Part shown: positions 52,532 to 63,336 of the stretch, piece by piece
How positions within the stretch are numbered: the first letter of the stretch is position 1
Layout: each line of letters starts with the position of its first letter
Assembly (NCBI RefSeq): GCF_000364445.2
Contig: NZ_CP043538.1
Coordinates: 338,501-402,500 of the forward strand
Reading direction: 5' to 3'
Length of the DNA: 64,000 bases
From: Methylobacterium mesophilicum SR1.6/6
GTDB taxonomy: Bacteria > Pseudomonadota > Alphaproteobacteria > Rhizobiales > Beijerinckiaceae
The notes under the pieces: generated by a model
What the model was told of the DNA's origin: nothing
Seen by the model: only the letters and a program-made list of their open reading frames with translations
The model's database searches: none
Translations under genes and position numbers: made by a program

Positions 52532-53467
52532 ATGCCCCTCACCAGCGACATAAGCGGCGTCGTGCCGATCGCCCCGACGCCGTTCCACCCGGACGGCCGG
52601 ATCGACGAGGCCTCCCTCGACCGCATGACCGACTTCTTCGGTGCCGCAGGGGTCGACGGGCTGACGATCCTCGGCCAGCTCGGCGAAGCCGGAAAGCTCG
52701 ACCACGCGGAGGGGATCGCGGTGGCCAAGCGCGTCCTCGGGCGCACCCGGCTGCCGGTGATCGTCGGCGTCACGGCGCCGGGCTTCGCGGCCATGCGCTC
52801 CCTCGCCCGGGAGGTGATGGATCTCGGCGCGGCCGGCGTGATGATCGCCCCGCCCAACACCCTGCGCACCGACGATCAGGTGGTCGGCTATTTTCGGAAT
52901 GCCGCCGAGGCGGTGGGCCCGGACGTGCCGTTCGTGCTGCAGGATTATCCCCTCACCTTCTCGGTGCAGATGAGTCCGGCGGTGATCCGCCGGATCGTGT
53001 CCGAGAACGCGTCCTGCGTGATGCTCAAGCACGAGGACTGGCCGGGCCTGGAGAAGATCTCGACGCTGCGCGGCTTCGAGCGTGACGGATCCATGCGCCA
53101 CATCTCGATCCTGGTCGGCAACGGCGGCCTGTTCCTCGATTTCGAGACCGAGCGCGGTGCCGACGGGGCCAATACCGGCTACGCCTTCCCGGAGATGCTG
53201 GTCGATGTGGTTCGCCTGGGCCGGGCGGGCGAGCGCGACGCCGCCCATGACCTGTTCGACGCCCACCTCCCCTATCTCCGCTACGAGCAGCAGCAGGGTC
53301 CGCTGGGGCTCGCGGTGCGCAAGTACGTGTTCATGCGCCGGGGGATTTTTTCATCGGACGCGCAGCGCAAACCCTCGCAGGCGCTGACCGCACAGGCGAA
53401 GGCCGAGGTCGAGTACCTGCTGGCGCGCCTCGCCCGCACCGACGGCCGGGCGCGGCTGGAGGGCTGA
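52532..53467 (+). CDS. DapA/N-acetylneuraminate-lyase family aldolase
   Basis: A 311-residue TIM-barrel class I aldolase. Schiff-base Lys166 in VMLKHEDW and catalytic Tyr139 in VLQDYPLTF are present. GGAGGAAGAG precedes the ATG. It lacks the usual GTTGE text of lysine-pathway DapA (here LGQLGEAGKL), so it probably acts on a sugar acid or related 2-oxo compound. It follows the sugar ABC operon on the same strand after a repeat element and may use the imported sugar's breakdown products. Confidence 0.88.
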   Translation: MPLTSDISGVVPIAPTPFHPDGRIDEASLDRMTDFFGAAGVDGLTILGQLGEAGKLDHAEGIAVAKRVLGRTRLPVIVGVTAPGFAAMRSLAREVMDLGAAGVMIAPPNTLRTDDQVVGYFRNAAEAVGPDVPFVLQDYPLTFSVQMSPAVIRRIVSENASCVMLKHEDWPGLEKISTLRGFERDGSMRHISILVGNGGLFLDFETERGADGANTGYAFPEMLVDVVRLGRAGERDAAHDLFDAHLPYLRYEQQQGPLGLAVRKYVFMRRGIFSSDAQRKPSQALTAQAKAEVEYLLARLARTDGRARLEG

Positions 53468-53545
53468 GGCCAGGCCTCCCTCCGCATGGGAGCGGGTTGG
53501 AGCGAAGGTGCCGGTTCGTCTCGCTCCGTCACCGCCTCGGCGGCC

Positions 53546-54817
53546 TCACGCCCCCGCCTTGCCCTCCGGCTGCGGCGCGACCCGGTCGCCGTCGCGCAAG
53601 GACGCCGGCGGCCCCACCACGACCCGCTCGTCCCCGGTGAGGCCGGAGCGCAGCTCCAGGGCCGAGCGGGTCTGTCGGAAGATCGTGACCGGGCGCATCC
53701 GCGCCACCGCGCGCCCGTCCGATTCTGTCTCGACCACCGCCACCCGGGTCCCGTTCTGGTCGAAGATCAGGGCGTCGTTCGGCACCGTCACGGCCGGCGA
53801 GACCCGCGGGATCTCCAGCGTGATGGTGATGTAGAGGCCCGCCCGGAGGAGCCCGTCCGGGTTGGGGATGTCGACCTGCGTCACCAGGATCCGCGCCGCG
53901 GAGAGCAGCGTCGTCGAGGAGCGCGAGACCTTCCCGGGGAAGACCTTGCCGGGGATCTGCGCCACCTCGATCCGGGCGTCGAGCCCGTCGCGGACGCCGT
54001 CGGCGGCGTAGAGCGGCACGTTCACCGCCATGCGCAGCACGTCGTCCCGCGCCAGCATCAGGAGCGGCGCGCCAGTGTTCGTGTCCGCCGTGACCGCGTC
54101 GCCGACATCGTTGTTGCGGGCCGTCACCACCCCGTCGAAGGGCGCGCGGATCTCCTCGAAGCCGGTCAGGACCTTGAGCCGGGCGACCTGCGCCTCCTGC
54201 GCGGCGATATTGGCCTCCGCGACCTTGACGGCGGCCTTGGCGGCGTCGACGTTGGCGGTCTGAGCCAACACCCCGGCCTGGGACGTGTCGGCGTTCTGCC
54301 GGGTCTCGATCCCCGTACCGGCGAGCGTCGAGGTCCGGCGGTTGGTCACGTCCGCGAGGTGGCGGTTGGCCTCGGCCTGGTCGACCATCGCGCGCGCCTG
54401 GATCAGCGCCGCCTGCAGCTGCAGCACCTGCGACTGCGCCTGGACAAGCTGCTGGTCGAGGTCGGGCGCGCTGATCCGGAACAGCAGGTCGCCCTTCCGC
54501 ACATGCGTGCCGATGTCGACCTTGCGCTCGACGATGTAGCCGGTCGCCCGCGGGTACAGGCTCGCCGTGTCGAAGGCCTGCGTCGTGCCGGTCTGGGTCA
54601 GGCTCAGGGGACCGGAGGCCCGCACGGCCCGGGCGACCCGCACGCTCGGCGGCTTCGTCTCGACGGCCGGCGGCGGGCTCGCCGCCCGGGACTGTTCCGG
54701 CCAGTGGCGGTAGCCGAGGAACCCGGCGCCCGCCAGCGCGAGCAGGACGAGCCACAGGCGGCCGCCCGAAGCGGAGCCGCGGGCTTCCCCCGCAGCTGAA
54801 CGATCCGCGTCCGCCAT
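53546..54817 (-). CDS. RND efflux periplasmic adaptor (membrane fusion protein)
   Basis: 423 residues with an N-terminal membrane anchor (WLVLLALAGAGFLGYRHW). Beta-barrel/lipoyl parts are YPRATGYIVERKVDIGTHVRKG and IRAPFDGVVTARNNDVGDAV. A long coiled-coil hairpin lies between them (DQQLVQAQSQVLQLQAAL... AAKAAVKVAEANIAAQEAQV). No RND pump or TolC gene is in the window, so it is an orphan adaptor here. It is divergent from oxalate decarboxylase. Confidence 0.9.
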   Translation of the reverse strand: MADADRSAAGEARGSASGGRLWLVLLALAGAGFLGYRHWPEQSRAASPPPAVETKPPSVRVARAVRASGPLSLTQTGTTQAFDTASLYPRATGYIVERKVDIGTHVRKGDLLFRISAPDLDQQLVQAQSQVLQLQAALIQARAMVDQAEANRHLADVTNRRTSTLAGTGIETRQNADTSQAGVLAQTANVDAAKAAVKVAEANIAAQEAQVARLKVLTGFEEIRAPFDGVVTARNNDVGDAVTADTNTGAPLLMLARDDVLRMAVNVPLYAADGVRDGLDARIEVAQIPGKVFPGKVSRSSTTLLSAARILVTQVDIPNPDGLLRAGLYITITLEIPRVSPAVTVPNDALIFDQNGTRVAVVETESDGRAVARMRPVTIFRQTRSALELRSGLTGDERVVVGPPASLRDGDRVAPQPEGKAGA

Positions 54818-55010
54818 CCTCGCCCCCGGGTCGCGCCGCGCGTCGAAGTCCGCGTCGGCGCGTGCCGACCGGAACGCGTCCAGCGCTGTATTCAATGCAT
54901 AGACGACGCGCGGGCTCCGGGCGAGATGCCGCAGCGCGGGATGCGGGCCGTTCCCGGATCCTCCGAGCCCGCCCCCGGTTACCCTGCAAAACTCCAGGGA
55001 CCGACCCGTA

Positions 55011-56231
55011 ATGACCGAGATCTCCAGGCGCGCCGTCATCGCGGCCGCCGGCGGCGCCATGGCAGCGTCCTCCGCGGCGGCGCAATCCGCTCTTCCGGTC
55101 GCGCCCGAGCGCGGCGGCAAGGGGGCCGACATCCTGGGCCCGCAGAACCGCCCCCGGGCCGCCGAGGAGCCCTTCACCCTGGCGCCGCCCGCCACCGACC
55201 ACGGCACCATGCCGAACCTGAAATGGTCGTTCGCGGACAGCCACATGCGGCTGGAGAAGGGCGGCTGGGCGCGCCAGACCACGATCCGCGAGCTGCCGGT
55301 CTCGAAGGCCATGGCGGGGGTCAACATGCGGCTCAAGGCCGGCGTGGTCCGCGAGATGCACTGGCACAAGGAGGCCGAGTGGTCCTACATGATCAAGGGC
55401 AAGGCCCGGATCACCGCGATCGATCAGGACGGGCGCACCTTCGCGGACGACGTCGGCGAAGGCGACCTCTGGTACTTCCCCGGCGGCATCCCGCACTCCA
55501 TCCAGGGCCTCTCGGCCGACGGGGTGGACGGCTGCGAGTTCCTGCTGGTGTTCGACGACGGCGGCTTCTCGGAGGATTCCACCTTCCTGCTGACCGACTG
55601 GCTCGCGCACACGCCGAAGGACGTGCTCGCCAAGAACTGCGGCCTGCCGGAGAGCGCGTTCGCCAATGTCCCCGAGAAGGAGCTCTACATCTTCCCCGGC
55701 CCCATGCCGGGGCCGCTCGCGGCCGACAGGATGGGCGGCTCCGGGCCGGTGCCCAAGACCTTCAGCCACCGGATGCTGGCGCAGGAGCCGCTGCGCACGA
55801 AGAGCGGCAGCGTGCGCATCACCGATTCCATCGTGTTCCCGGCCTCGACCAACATCGCCGCCGCCCTCGTCGAGGTCGAGCCCGGGGGCCTGCGCGAGCT
55901 GCACTGGCACCCCAACAGCGACGAGTGGCAATACTACCTCTCCGGCCGGGGGCGGATGACGGTGTTCGGCTCGGAATCGAAGGCCCGCACCTTCGACTAC
56001 CAAGCCGGCGACGTGGGCTACGTGCCCTTCGCCATGGGCCACTACATCGAGAACACCGGCGACACGGTGCTGACCTTCCTGGAGATGTTCAAGAGCCCGC
56101 GCTACGCCGACATCTCGCTCACGCAGTGGCTGGCGCTGACCCCGCACCCCCTGGTGCAGGCCCATACCGGGCTGGATCCGAAGCAGGTCGACGCGCTCTC
56201 TCCGGTGAAGGCGCCGGTCGTGCCGGGTTGA
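55011..56231 (+). CDS. oxdC: Oxalate decarboxylase (bicupin), exported
   Basis: 406 residues. A Tat signal ([20 protein letters not shown]) is followed by two cupin domains. The Mn sites are [20 protein letters not shown] and [21 protein letters not shown]. Later His residues lie in [10 protein letters not shown] and AMGHYIEN. The lid SEDST carries the Glu that favours decarboxylation over oxidation (SENST in Bacillus OxdC). It turns oxalate into formate and CO2; in a methylotroph the formate could feed energy metabolism, which is inference. Periplasmic location fits plant-surface oxalate. Confidence 0.93.
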   Translation: MTEISRRAVIAAAGGAMAASSAAAQSALPVAPERGGKGADILGPQNRPRAAEEPFTLAPPATDHGTMPNLKWSFADSHMRLEKGGWARQTTIRELPVSKAMAGVNMRLKAGVVREMHWHKEAEWSYMIKGKARITAIDQDGRTFADDVGEGDLWYFPGGIPHSIQGLSADGVDGCEFLLVFDDGGFSEDSTFLLTDWLAHTPKDVLAKNCGLPESAFANVPEKELYIFPGPMPGPLAADRMGGSGPVPKTFSHRMLAQEPLRTKSGSVRITDSIVFPASTNIAAALVEVEPGGLRELHWHPNSDEWQYYLSGRGRMTVFGSESKARTFDYQAGDVGYVPFAMGHYIENTGDTVLTFLEMFKSPRYADISLTQWLALTPHPLVQAHTGLDPKQVDALSPVKAPVVPG

Positions 56232-56305
56232 CGCGCCCCGGAACTTGGCCCGACCCTGGCGCGTCGATCGCTTGTAGTCGGATCGATCATCGCACGGAGA
56301 GACTC

Positions 56306-56629
56306 ATGCGCGCCGCGTCCCGCGCGCTCCTCGCCCTGGCGCTCGCCCTCCCGGCGGGGGCGGCCTCGGCGCAGGTGCAGCAGAACGACCCGAACGCCGC
56401 CAACGCGTCGTTCGCCCTGCAGAGCCAGATCCGGACCCTCAACCAGCAGCGGGTGACGGACTTCAACACGCTCAACCAGACGATCCAGCGCAACGTCCAG
56501 TTCGATCCCTACGGCTACGGACCCTATGTGCCCTACCGGGGTGTCCGTGTGGGCCGCCATGTCGGCCGCCACGGGATCGCGCGGCGGGGCGGCGGCGGAG
56601 TCAACACGAGCGTGTGCATCGGCTGCTGA
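56306..56629 (+). CDS. Hypothetical secreted Gln/Asn-rich protein
   Basis: 107 residues with signal peptide (LLALALALPAGAASAQ). The mature part is Gln/Asn-rich (QNDPNAANASFALQSQIRTL), then YGYGPYVPYRGVRVGR, and a Gly/Arg tail ends NTSVCIGC. GGAGA precedes the ATG at 56306. No family is recognised. It lies between oxdC and purD. Confidence 0.7.
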   Translation: MRAASRALLALALALPAGAASAQVQQNDPNAANASFALQSQIRTLNQQRVTDFNTLNQTIQRNVQFDPYGYGPYVPYRGVRVGRHVGRHGIARRGGGGVNTSVCIGC

Positions 56630-56734
56630 GCGGCGTGGACCGCTGCGAACTCCGGGCGGAGCGGGGAAAGCCCGAAAAAAGCCTTTCCCCGCCGACAGGC
56701 TTCACCCAGAAGCTATGCCCATGGTGGCGTGCGC

Positions 56735-58012
56735 ATGAACATCCTGCTGATCGGCTCCGGCGGCCGCGAGCACGCCCTGGCCTGGCGACTGGCCCAGAGC
56801 CCCCTCTGCACCCGTCTGTTCACGGCGCCGGGCAATCCCGGCACGGCCCGTCACGGGACCAATCGGTCGGACCTCTCCGTCACGGACCACGCCGCCGTAG
56901 CGGCCTTCTGCGCCGCGGAGTCGATCGGCCTCGTGGTCGTCGGACCTGAGGCGCCCCTGGTCGCCGGTCTGGTGGACGACTTGAAGGCCGCCGGGATCCG
57001 CGCCTTCGGGCCGACCCGCGACGCCGCCCGGCTCGAAGGCTCCAAGGGCTTCACCAAGGATCTCTGCGCCGCCTGCGGCATCCCCACGGCCGCCTTCGCG
57101 CGCTTCACCGAACTGGAGCCGGCGCTGGCCTATACCCGGCAGCAGGGCGCCCCGATCGTCGTGAAGGCCGACGGGCTCGCCGCCGGCAAGGGCGTCACCG
57201 TCGCCGAGACCCTGGATCAGGCCGAGGACGCGCTGGCCGCCCTGTTCGAGGAGCCGGGTGCCGAGGTGGTGGTCGAGGAGTGCCTGTTCGGCGAGGAGGC
57301 GAGTTTTTTTGCACTCTGCGACGGCACCCGGGCGATCCCGCTCGGCACCGCGCAGGACCACAAGCGCGTGTTCGACGGCGACCGCGGCCCGAACACCGGC
57401 GGCATGGGCGCCTATTCCCCGGCCCGGGTCGTCACCCCGGAGATCGAGGCCCGGGTCATGGCCGAGATCATCGCGCCGACGCTTGCCGGCATGCGGGCGC
57501 GCGGCTGCCCGTTCACCGGCATCCTCTATGCCGGCCTGATGCTCACCGCCGACGGCCCCAAGCTGATCGAGTACAACACCCGCTTCGGCGACCCCGAGGC
57601 GCAGGTGCTGATGCCGCGCCTGTCCTCCGACCTCGTGCCGGCGCTGCTCTCGGCCTGCGAGGGCGATCTCTCGGGCGTGAGCCTGGAATTCGACGCCCAC
57701 CGGGCCGCGCTCACCGTGGTGATGGCGGCGGCGGGCTATCCGGGGGCCGTGGTCCGGGGCTCGGTCATCCGCGGCGTCGACGCCGCCGAGGGCGACGGCG
57801 TGTTCGTCTTCCAGGCCGGCACCCGCGCCGAGGACGGGCAGTTGCTGGCCGATGGCGGCCGGGTCCTGGCGGTCACGGCCTTGGGCGACAGCGTCACGGA
57901 TGCCCAGGCCCGCGCCTACGCGGCGGTGGCCCGGATCGACTGGCCGGAGGGGTTCTGCCGGCGCGACATCGGGTTTCGCGCGGTGGCGCGGGAGGCGGGC
58001 GGCGAGGGCTGA
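56735..58012 (+). CDS. purD: Phosphoribosylamine-glycine ligase
   Basis: A 425-residue ATP-grasp enzyme of purine synthesis that joins phosphoribosylamine and glycine. The N terminus [19 protein letters not shown] is diagnostic. [63 protein letters not shown] and [18 protein letters not shown] follow in order. The ATG at 56735 is chosen; a GTG two codons upstream is in frame. It is convergent with ggt. Confidence 0.96.
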   Translation: MNILLIGSGGREHALAWRLAQSPLCTRLFTAPGNPGTARHGTNRSDLSVTDHAAVAAFCAAESIGLVVVGPEAPLVAGLVDDLKAAGIRAFGPTRDAARLEGSKGFTKDLCAACGIPTAAFARFTELEPALAYTRQQGAPIVVKADGLAAGKGVTVAETLDQAEDALAALFEEPGAEVVVEECLFGEEASFFALCDGTRAIPLGTAQDHKRVFDGDRGPNTGGMGAYSPARVVTPEIEARVMAEIIAPTLAGMRARGCPFTGILYAGLMLTADGPKLIEYNTRFGDPEAQVLMPRLSSDLVPALLSACEGDLSGVSLEFDAHRAALTVVMAAAGYPGAVVRGSVIRGVDAAEGDGVFVFQAGTRAEDGQLLADGGRVLAVTALGDSVTDAQARAYAAVARIDWPEGFCRRDIGFRAVAREAGGEG

Positions 58013-58023
58013 GCGTCTGCGCC

Positions 58024-59793
58024 CTACTCCCCCACCGCCGCCCCGGCCGGCCTCCGGTTGTCGTTGGCGCCGTAGAGCAGGCCCGGCCGCATCCGCTCCG
58101 TGCGCGAGGCGTCGTTGCCCGAGGAGGCCGCCTCGGGAAGGATTGGCGCGGCGGCGCGGACCGCGATCAGCTCCTGCGCGCCCCAGGGCTTCTGCTCGAC
58201 GATCGTGTGACCCATGCCCCGCAGGATCTCTCTCGTGTCTGCCGAGAGCGCGAAGGGCTCGGCGTAGACCGTGTCGGGCAGCCACTGGTGGTGGATGCGC
58301 GGGGCGTCGACCGCCTCCTGCGGCTCCATGCCGAAATCCAGCATGTTGATCAGCGTCTGCGCGTTGATCGTGATGATCCGCGAGCCCCCCGGCGAGCCCG
58401 CCACCAGCGCCACCTTGCCGTCGCGCAGCACGATCGTGGGCGCCATGGACGAGAGCGGGCGCTTGCCGGGCGCGATCGCGTTCCTCGTCCCCTGCACGAG
58501 GCCGAACAGGTTCGGCACCCCGGTCTTGACGGTGAAGTCGTCCATCTCGTCGTTCAGGAAGAACCCCGTGTCGCCGGCGATCACCCCGGCGCCGAAATAG
58601 CCGTTGATCGTGTAGGTCAGCGCGGCCGCGTTGCCGGCCCGGTCCATCACCGAGATGTGGGTGGTCTCGGCCCGCTCCCGGGTCTCCAGGCCCGGATCCG
58701 GCCGGATCTCCGCTGACGGAGTCGCCCGGTCGGGCCGGATCGAGGCCCGGAGCGTCTCCGCGTAGGCCGGCGACAGGAGCCGGGTCACGGGGTTATCCAC
58801 GAAGGCCGGGTCGCCCAGCAGCAGGTTGCGGTCGGCGTAGGCGCGCTTCATGGCCTCGACCATCAGGTGCACGCTCCGGGCGGCGTTGAACCCGGCCGCC
58901 CGGAGGTCGTAGCCGTCGAGGATGCTCAGGATCTCGCACAGCGTGGTGCCGCCCGACGAGGGCGGGGGCGCCGACAGGATCGTGACGCCCCGGTAGCGGC
59001 AGGTCAGCGGCTCGGACTGCGTGACCGTGTAGGCGGCGAAGTCGGCCGCCGTGAGGAGGCCGCCGCCCGCGCGCGACGCTGCCTCCACGGCGTCCGGGAT
59101 CGCGCCCTTGTAGAACGCGTCCGCGCCGTGGTCGGCGATGGCCTGGAGGGTGCGGGCGAGATCGGCCTGGACCAGCCGGTCCCCGGGCCGCCAGGGCGTG
59201 CCGTCCGGGCGCAGGAAGATCCGCGCGACGTTTCCTTGCGTGGCGAACAGCTTGGTGCCGGATTCGAGGATGTCGGTGTCGCCCCGGGTCAGCACGAACC
59301 CGTCCCGGGCGAGCCGGATCGCCGGCGCCATGACCTGGGCCAGCGGCAGGGTGCCGTATTCGGACAGCGCGGTGTTGAGGCCCAGCACGGTCCCGGGCAC
59401 GCCGGCCGCCTTCCAGCCGCGCAGGCTCGCGCCCTTCACGACGTTGCCCGAGGCGTCGAGATACATGTCCCGGCTCGCCGCCGCCGGGGCCGTCTCGCGG
59501 AAGTTGATGAAGCGGCTGCGACCGTCGGCGGCGTGGAGCACCAGGAAGCCGCCGCCGCCGATGTTGCCGCAGCACGGGTTCACCACCGCCTCGGCATAAG
59601 CCACCGCCACCGCGGCATCGACGGCGTTGCCGCCCGCCTTCAGGATGTCGGCCCCCACCTCCGAGGCGAGGCGCTGGGACGAGACCACCATCCCGTTCTC
59701 GCCCTCCACGGCCGGTCCCGAAGCCGCCCGGGCCGGCGGGCCGCCGAGGAGGAGGAGGGCGGCCAAGAGCAGCGCGCGTGCCGGTGCGATCAT
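58024..59793 (-). CDS. ggt: Gamma-glutamyltransferase
   Basis: A 589-residue self-cleaving periplasmic N-terminal-nucleophile hydrolase. Signal peptide PARALLLAALLLLGGPPARA. The large subunit has NPCCGNIGGGGFLVLH and the conserved FRETAP. The Thr nucleophile lies in AAALTYTINGYFGAGV, where the protein would cut itself. MAPTIVLRDGKVALVAGSPG and SRIITINAQTLIN are in the small subunit. It hydrolyses glutathione and other gamma-glutamyl compounds. Confidence 0.95.
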   Translation of the reverse strand: MIAPARALLLAALLLLGGPPARAASGPAVEGENGMVVSSQRLASEVGADILKAGGNAVDAAVAVAYAEAVVNPCCGNIGGGGFLVLHAADGRSRFINFRETAPAAASRDMYLDASGNVVKGASLRGWKAAGVPGTVLGLNTALSEYGTLPLAQVMAPAIRLARDGFVLTRGDTDILESGTKLFATQGNVARIFLRPDGTPWRPGDRLVQADLARTLQAIADHGADAFYKGAIPDAVEAASRAGGGLLTAADFAAYTVTQSEPLTCRYRGVTILSAPPPSSGGTTLCEILSILDGYDLRAAGFNAARSVHLMVEAMKRAYADRNLLLGDPAFVDNPVTRLLSPAYAETLRASIRPDRATPSAEIRPDPGLETRERAETTHISVMDRAGNAAALTYTINGYFGAGVIAGDTGFFLNDEMDDFTVKTGVPNLFGLVQGTRNAIAPGKRPLSSMAPTIVLRDGKVALVAGSPGGSRIITINAQTLINMLDFGMEPQEAVDAPRIHHQWLPDTVYAEPFALSADTREILRGMGHTIVEQKPWGAQELIAVRAAAPILPEAASSGNDASRTERMRPGLLYGANDNRRPAGAAVGE

Positions 59794-59879
59794 CCCTGCC
59801 CTCTCCGGTGCGGGTTCCGCGCCGCCATATAGGGCGGGCGGAATGATTCGCGCGTGCCCGACCCTTCACATGCGCGACC

Positions 59880-59990
59880 GCATCCTGAGGCGCCGGAGCG
59901 CAGCGGAGGCCTCGAAGGAGCCCTCCAGCCAGCCGCGCGACCCCTGGAGCCCACCTCGGAGGCTGCTGCGCTGCACCTCAGGATGAGGGG
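59880..59990. repeat. Dispersed repeat family C, copy 2
   Basis: Inverted relative to the copy at 15003-15114, with the same ends (CATCCTGAGG and CACCTCAGGATGAGGGG) and the same CCTCCAGCCAGCCGCGCGA core. With family B copy 3 it fills the gap 59794-60172, which has no gene. Confidence 0.8.
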
Positions 59991-60068
59991 AGCGAAGGGA
60001 GGTGAGGGATCTGGCCGATCCGCCTCACTCGGTTTCGCTTGAACGCTCCGGGTGAGGTGCCCCTCTCC

Positions 60069-60154
60069 GTCATCACGAACGTAGCGCAGCGACCCAGGGC
60101 AGCGCGACATGAGGAGACGTGGCGCTGCTGGATTGCTTCGCTCCGCTCGCAGGG
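60069..60154. repeat. Dispersed repeat family B, copy 3, inverted
   Basis: The blocks GTCATC, GCGACCCAGGGCAGCGCGACAT and ATTGCTTCGCTCCGCTCGC are complements of those in copies 1 and 2. It lies just after acdS. Confidence 0.75.
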
Positions 60155-60172
60155 CCGGCGGCGCCGCCGGCC

Positions 60173-61183
60173 TCAGCCGTTGCGGAACGTATAGCTGTAG
60201 CCGTTCAGCGCCGGCGCGCCGCCGAGATGGGCGTAGAGCACCTTCGCGCCCTTCGGGAAGAAGCCCGTCTTCACGAGGTCGATCATGCCCTGCATCGACT
60301 TCCCCTCGTAGACCGGATCGGTGATCATCCCCTCGAGCCGGGCCGAGAGACGGATCGCCTCCACGGTCTCCTTTGAGGGCACGCCGTAGACCGGGTAGGC
60401 GTAATCCTCGTTGAGCACCACGTCGTCGGCGACGATGTCGCCCACGCCGACCAGCGCGGCGGTGTTCTGGGCGATGTCGAGGACCTGGGCCTTGGTCTGG
60501 GCCGGGGTGCAGGAGGCGTCGATGCCGATGACGTTGCGGGCGCGCCCGTCGGCGGAGAAGCCCACCAGCATGCCGGCATGGGTCGAGCCCGTCACCGTGC
60601 AGACCACCACGTAGTCGAAGCGCAGACCCATCTCGGCCTCCTGCCTGCGCACCTCCTCGGCGAAGCCGACATAGCCGAGCCCGCCATACTTGTGCACCGA
60701 GGCGCCGGCCGGGATCGCGTAGGGCTTGCCGCCCTCGGCCTCGACCTCGGCGAGCGCCCGCTTCCACGAATCGCGGATGCCGATGTCGAACCCGTCATCC
60801 ACGAGCTGTGTCTGCGCGCCCATGATCCGCGACAGGAGGATGTTGCCGACCCGGTCGTAGACCGCGTCCTCGTGGGGCACCCAGGCTTCCTGGATCAGCC
60901 GGCACTTCATCCCGATCTTGGCGGCCACCGCCGCGACCATGCGGGTGTGGTTCGACTGCACGCCGCCGATCGACACCAGCGTGTCGGCACCGCTCTTGAT
61001 CGCGTCCGGCACGATGTATTCGAGCTTGCGCAGCTTGTTGCCGCCGTAGGCGAGGCCGGAATTGCAATCCTCGCGCTTGGCGTAGAGTTCGACCTCGCCG
61101 CCGAGATGGGCCGTCAGGCGCTTGAGGGGCTCGATCGGCGTCGGGCCGAAGGTCAGGGGATAGCGCTCGAACTTGTCCAGCAT
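60173..61183 (-). CDS. acdS: 1-aminocyclopropane-1-carboxylate deaminase
   Basis: A 336-residue fold-type II PLP enzyme. PLP Lys50 lies in [15 protein letters not shown]. The residues that separate true ACC deaminase from D-cysteine desulfhydrase are kept: the Glu in [11 protein letters not shown] and the Leu in [14 protein letters not shown]. It breaks the plant ethylene precursor into ammonia and 2-oxobutyrate, a plant-associated trait. GGAGAGACCC precedes the ATG. Divergent acdR likely activates it. Confidence 0.95.
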   Translation of the reverse strand: MLDKFERYPLTFGPTPIEPLKRLTAHLGGEVELYAKREDCNSGLAYGGNKLRKLEYIVPDAIKSGADTLVSIGGVQSNHTRMVAAVAAKIGMKCRLIQEAWVPHEDAVYDRVGNILLSRIMGAQTQLVDDGFDIGIRDSWKRALAEVEAEGGKPYAIPAGASVHKYGGLGYVGFAEEVRRQEAEMGLRFDYVVVCTVTGSTHAGMLVGFSADGRARNVIGIDASCTPAQTKAQVLDIAQNTAALVGVGDIVADDVVLNEDYAYPVYGVPSKETVEAIRLSARLEGMITDPVYEGKSMQGMIDLVKTGFFPKGAKVLYAHLGGAPALNGYSYTFRNG

Positions 61184-61312
61184 CGGGTCTCTCCGGGTCT
61201 CGGGGCGCCCCCGGGGCAGCAGCGGTCGCGGTCCGCCCGGGTGCGTCGAAGCGAGGCCTCGGCGACGGCCCGGCGCGAGGCCCGGCTCCGTCTTCGAGGC
61301 GCAGGAAAAGCT

Positions 61313-61362
61313 ATCCGATTCGCGATGAAAGGTGCTCTCGATCTTTCGGATTTGATATCCGA
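61313..61362. promoter_or_regulatory. Candidate AcdR (Lrp-type) sites between acdS and acdR
   Basis: The word ATCCGA occurs at 61313-61318, and a perfect TCGGAT-N5-ATCCGA palindrome lies at 61346-61362. The region is AT-richer than its surroundings. Lrp-family regulators bind repeated A/T-flanked dyads, so this is the natural control site for both genes. Confidence 0.5.
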
Positions 61363-61432
61363 TGACTTGCGCCGCTGATCCTTTTGGCTGCAGATAGTTC
61401 CAGCTCGCGGGCATTTTCCGAAAGAATCATCC

Positions 61433-61897
61433 ATGTCCGCAGGGCTCGACCGGATCGACCAGAAGATCCTCCGTCTCCTCCAGACGGACGGACGCATGGC
61501 GAATGCCGAGATCGCCGAGCGGGTCGGCACCAGCGCGGCCACCTGCCACCGCCGGATCCAGCGCCTGTTCGCGGACGGGTTCGTGCGGGCGGTCCGGGCC
61601 CTGATCGACCCGATGCGGGTCGGGCGCGGCACCCTGGTCTTCGTCGGCGTCGTCCTCGACCGCTCGACGCCCGAGAGCTTCTCCGAGTTCGAGGCGGCCG
61701 TACGGGCGATCCCCGTGCTCCTCGACTGCCACCTCGTGGCCGGCGATTTCGACTACATGCTGAAGATCCGCGTCTCCGACATGGCCGACTTCAACCGCCT
61801 CCACAGCGCCACGCTGATCGGCCTGCCGGGGGTGCGCCAGACCCGGACCTTCTTCGTGATGAAGGAGGTGATCGACAACGCGCCCCTCGATCTGTGA
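61433..61897 (+). CDS. acdR: Lrp/AsnC-family regulator AcdR
   Basis: 154 residues. Helix-turn-helix is MSAGLDRIDQKILRLLQTDG with NAEIAERVGTSAATCHRRIQ. The RAM-type ligand domain has VRAIPVLLDCHLVAGDFDYM and LPGVRQTRTFFVMKEV. It is divergent from acdS with 249 bp between, as in other alphaproteobacteria where AcdR activates acdS in response to ACC. It is tail to tail with rarA. Confidence 0.92.
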   Translation: MSAGLDRIDQKILRLLQTDGRMANAEIAERVGTSAATCHRRIQRLFADGFVRAVRALIDPMRVGRGTLVFVGVVLDRSTPESFSEFEAAVRAIPVLLDCHLVAGDFDYMLKIRVSDMADFNRLHSATLIGLPGVRQTRTFFVMKEVIDNAPLDL

Positions 61898-61903
61898 GGC
61901 CGC

Positions 61904-63247
<1,344 letters not shown>

Positions 63248-63336
63248 CCGCGCATCAACACCGGGCGCGGCCGGGCGCGCAAGCCGGGCGCCGGAGCTTG
63301 CCCACGGTCACGGGCCGGGAGTCGGACCTTTCGGGC

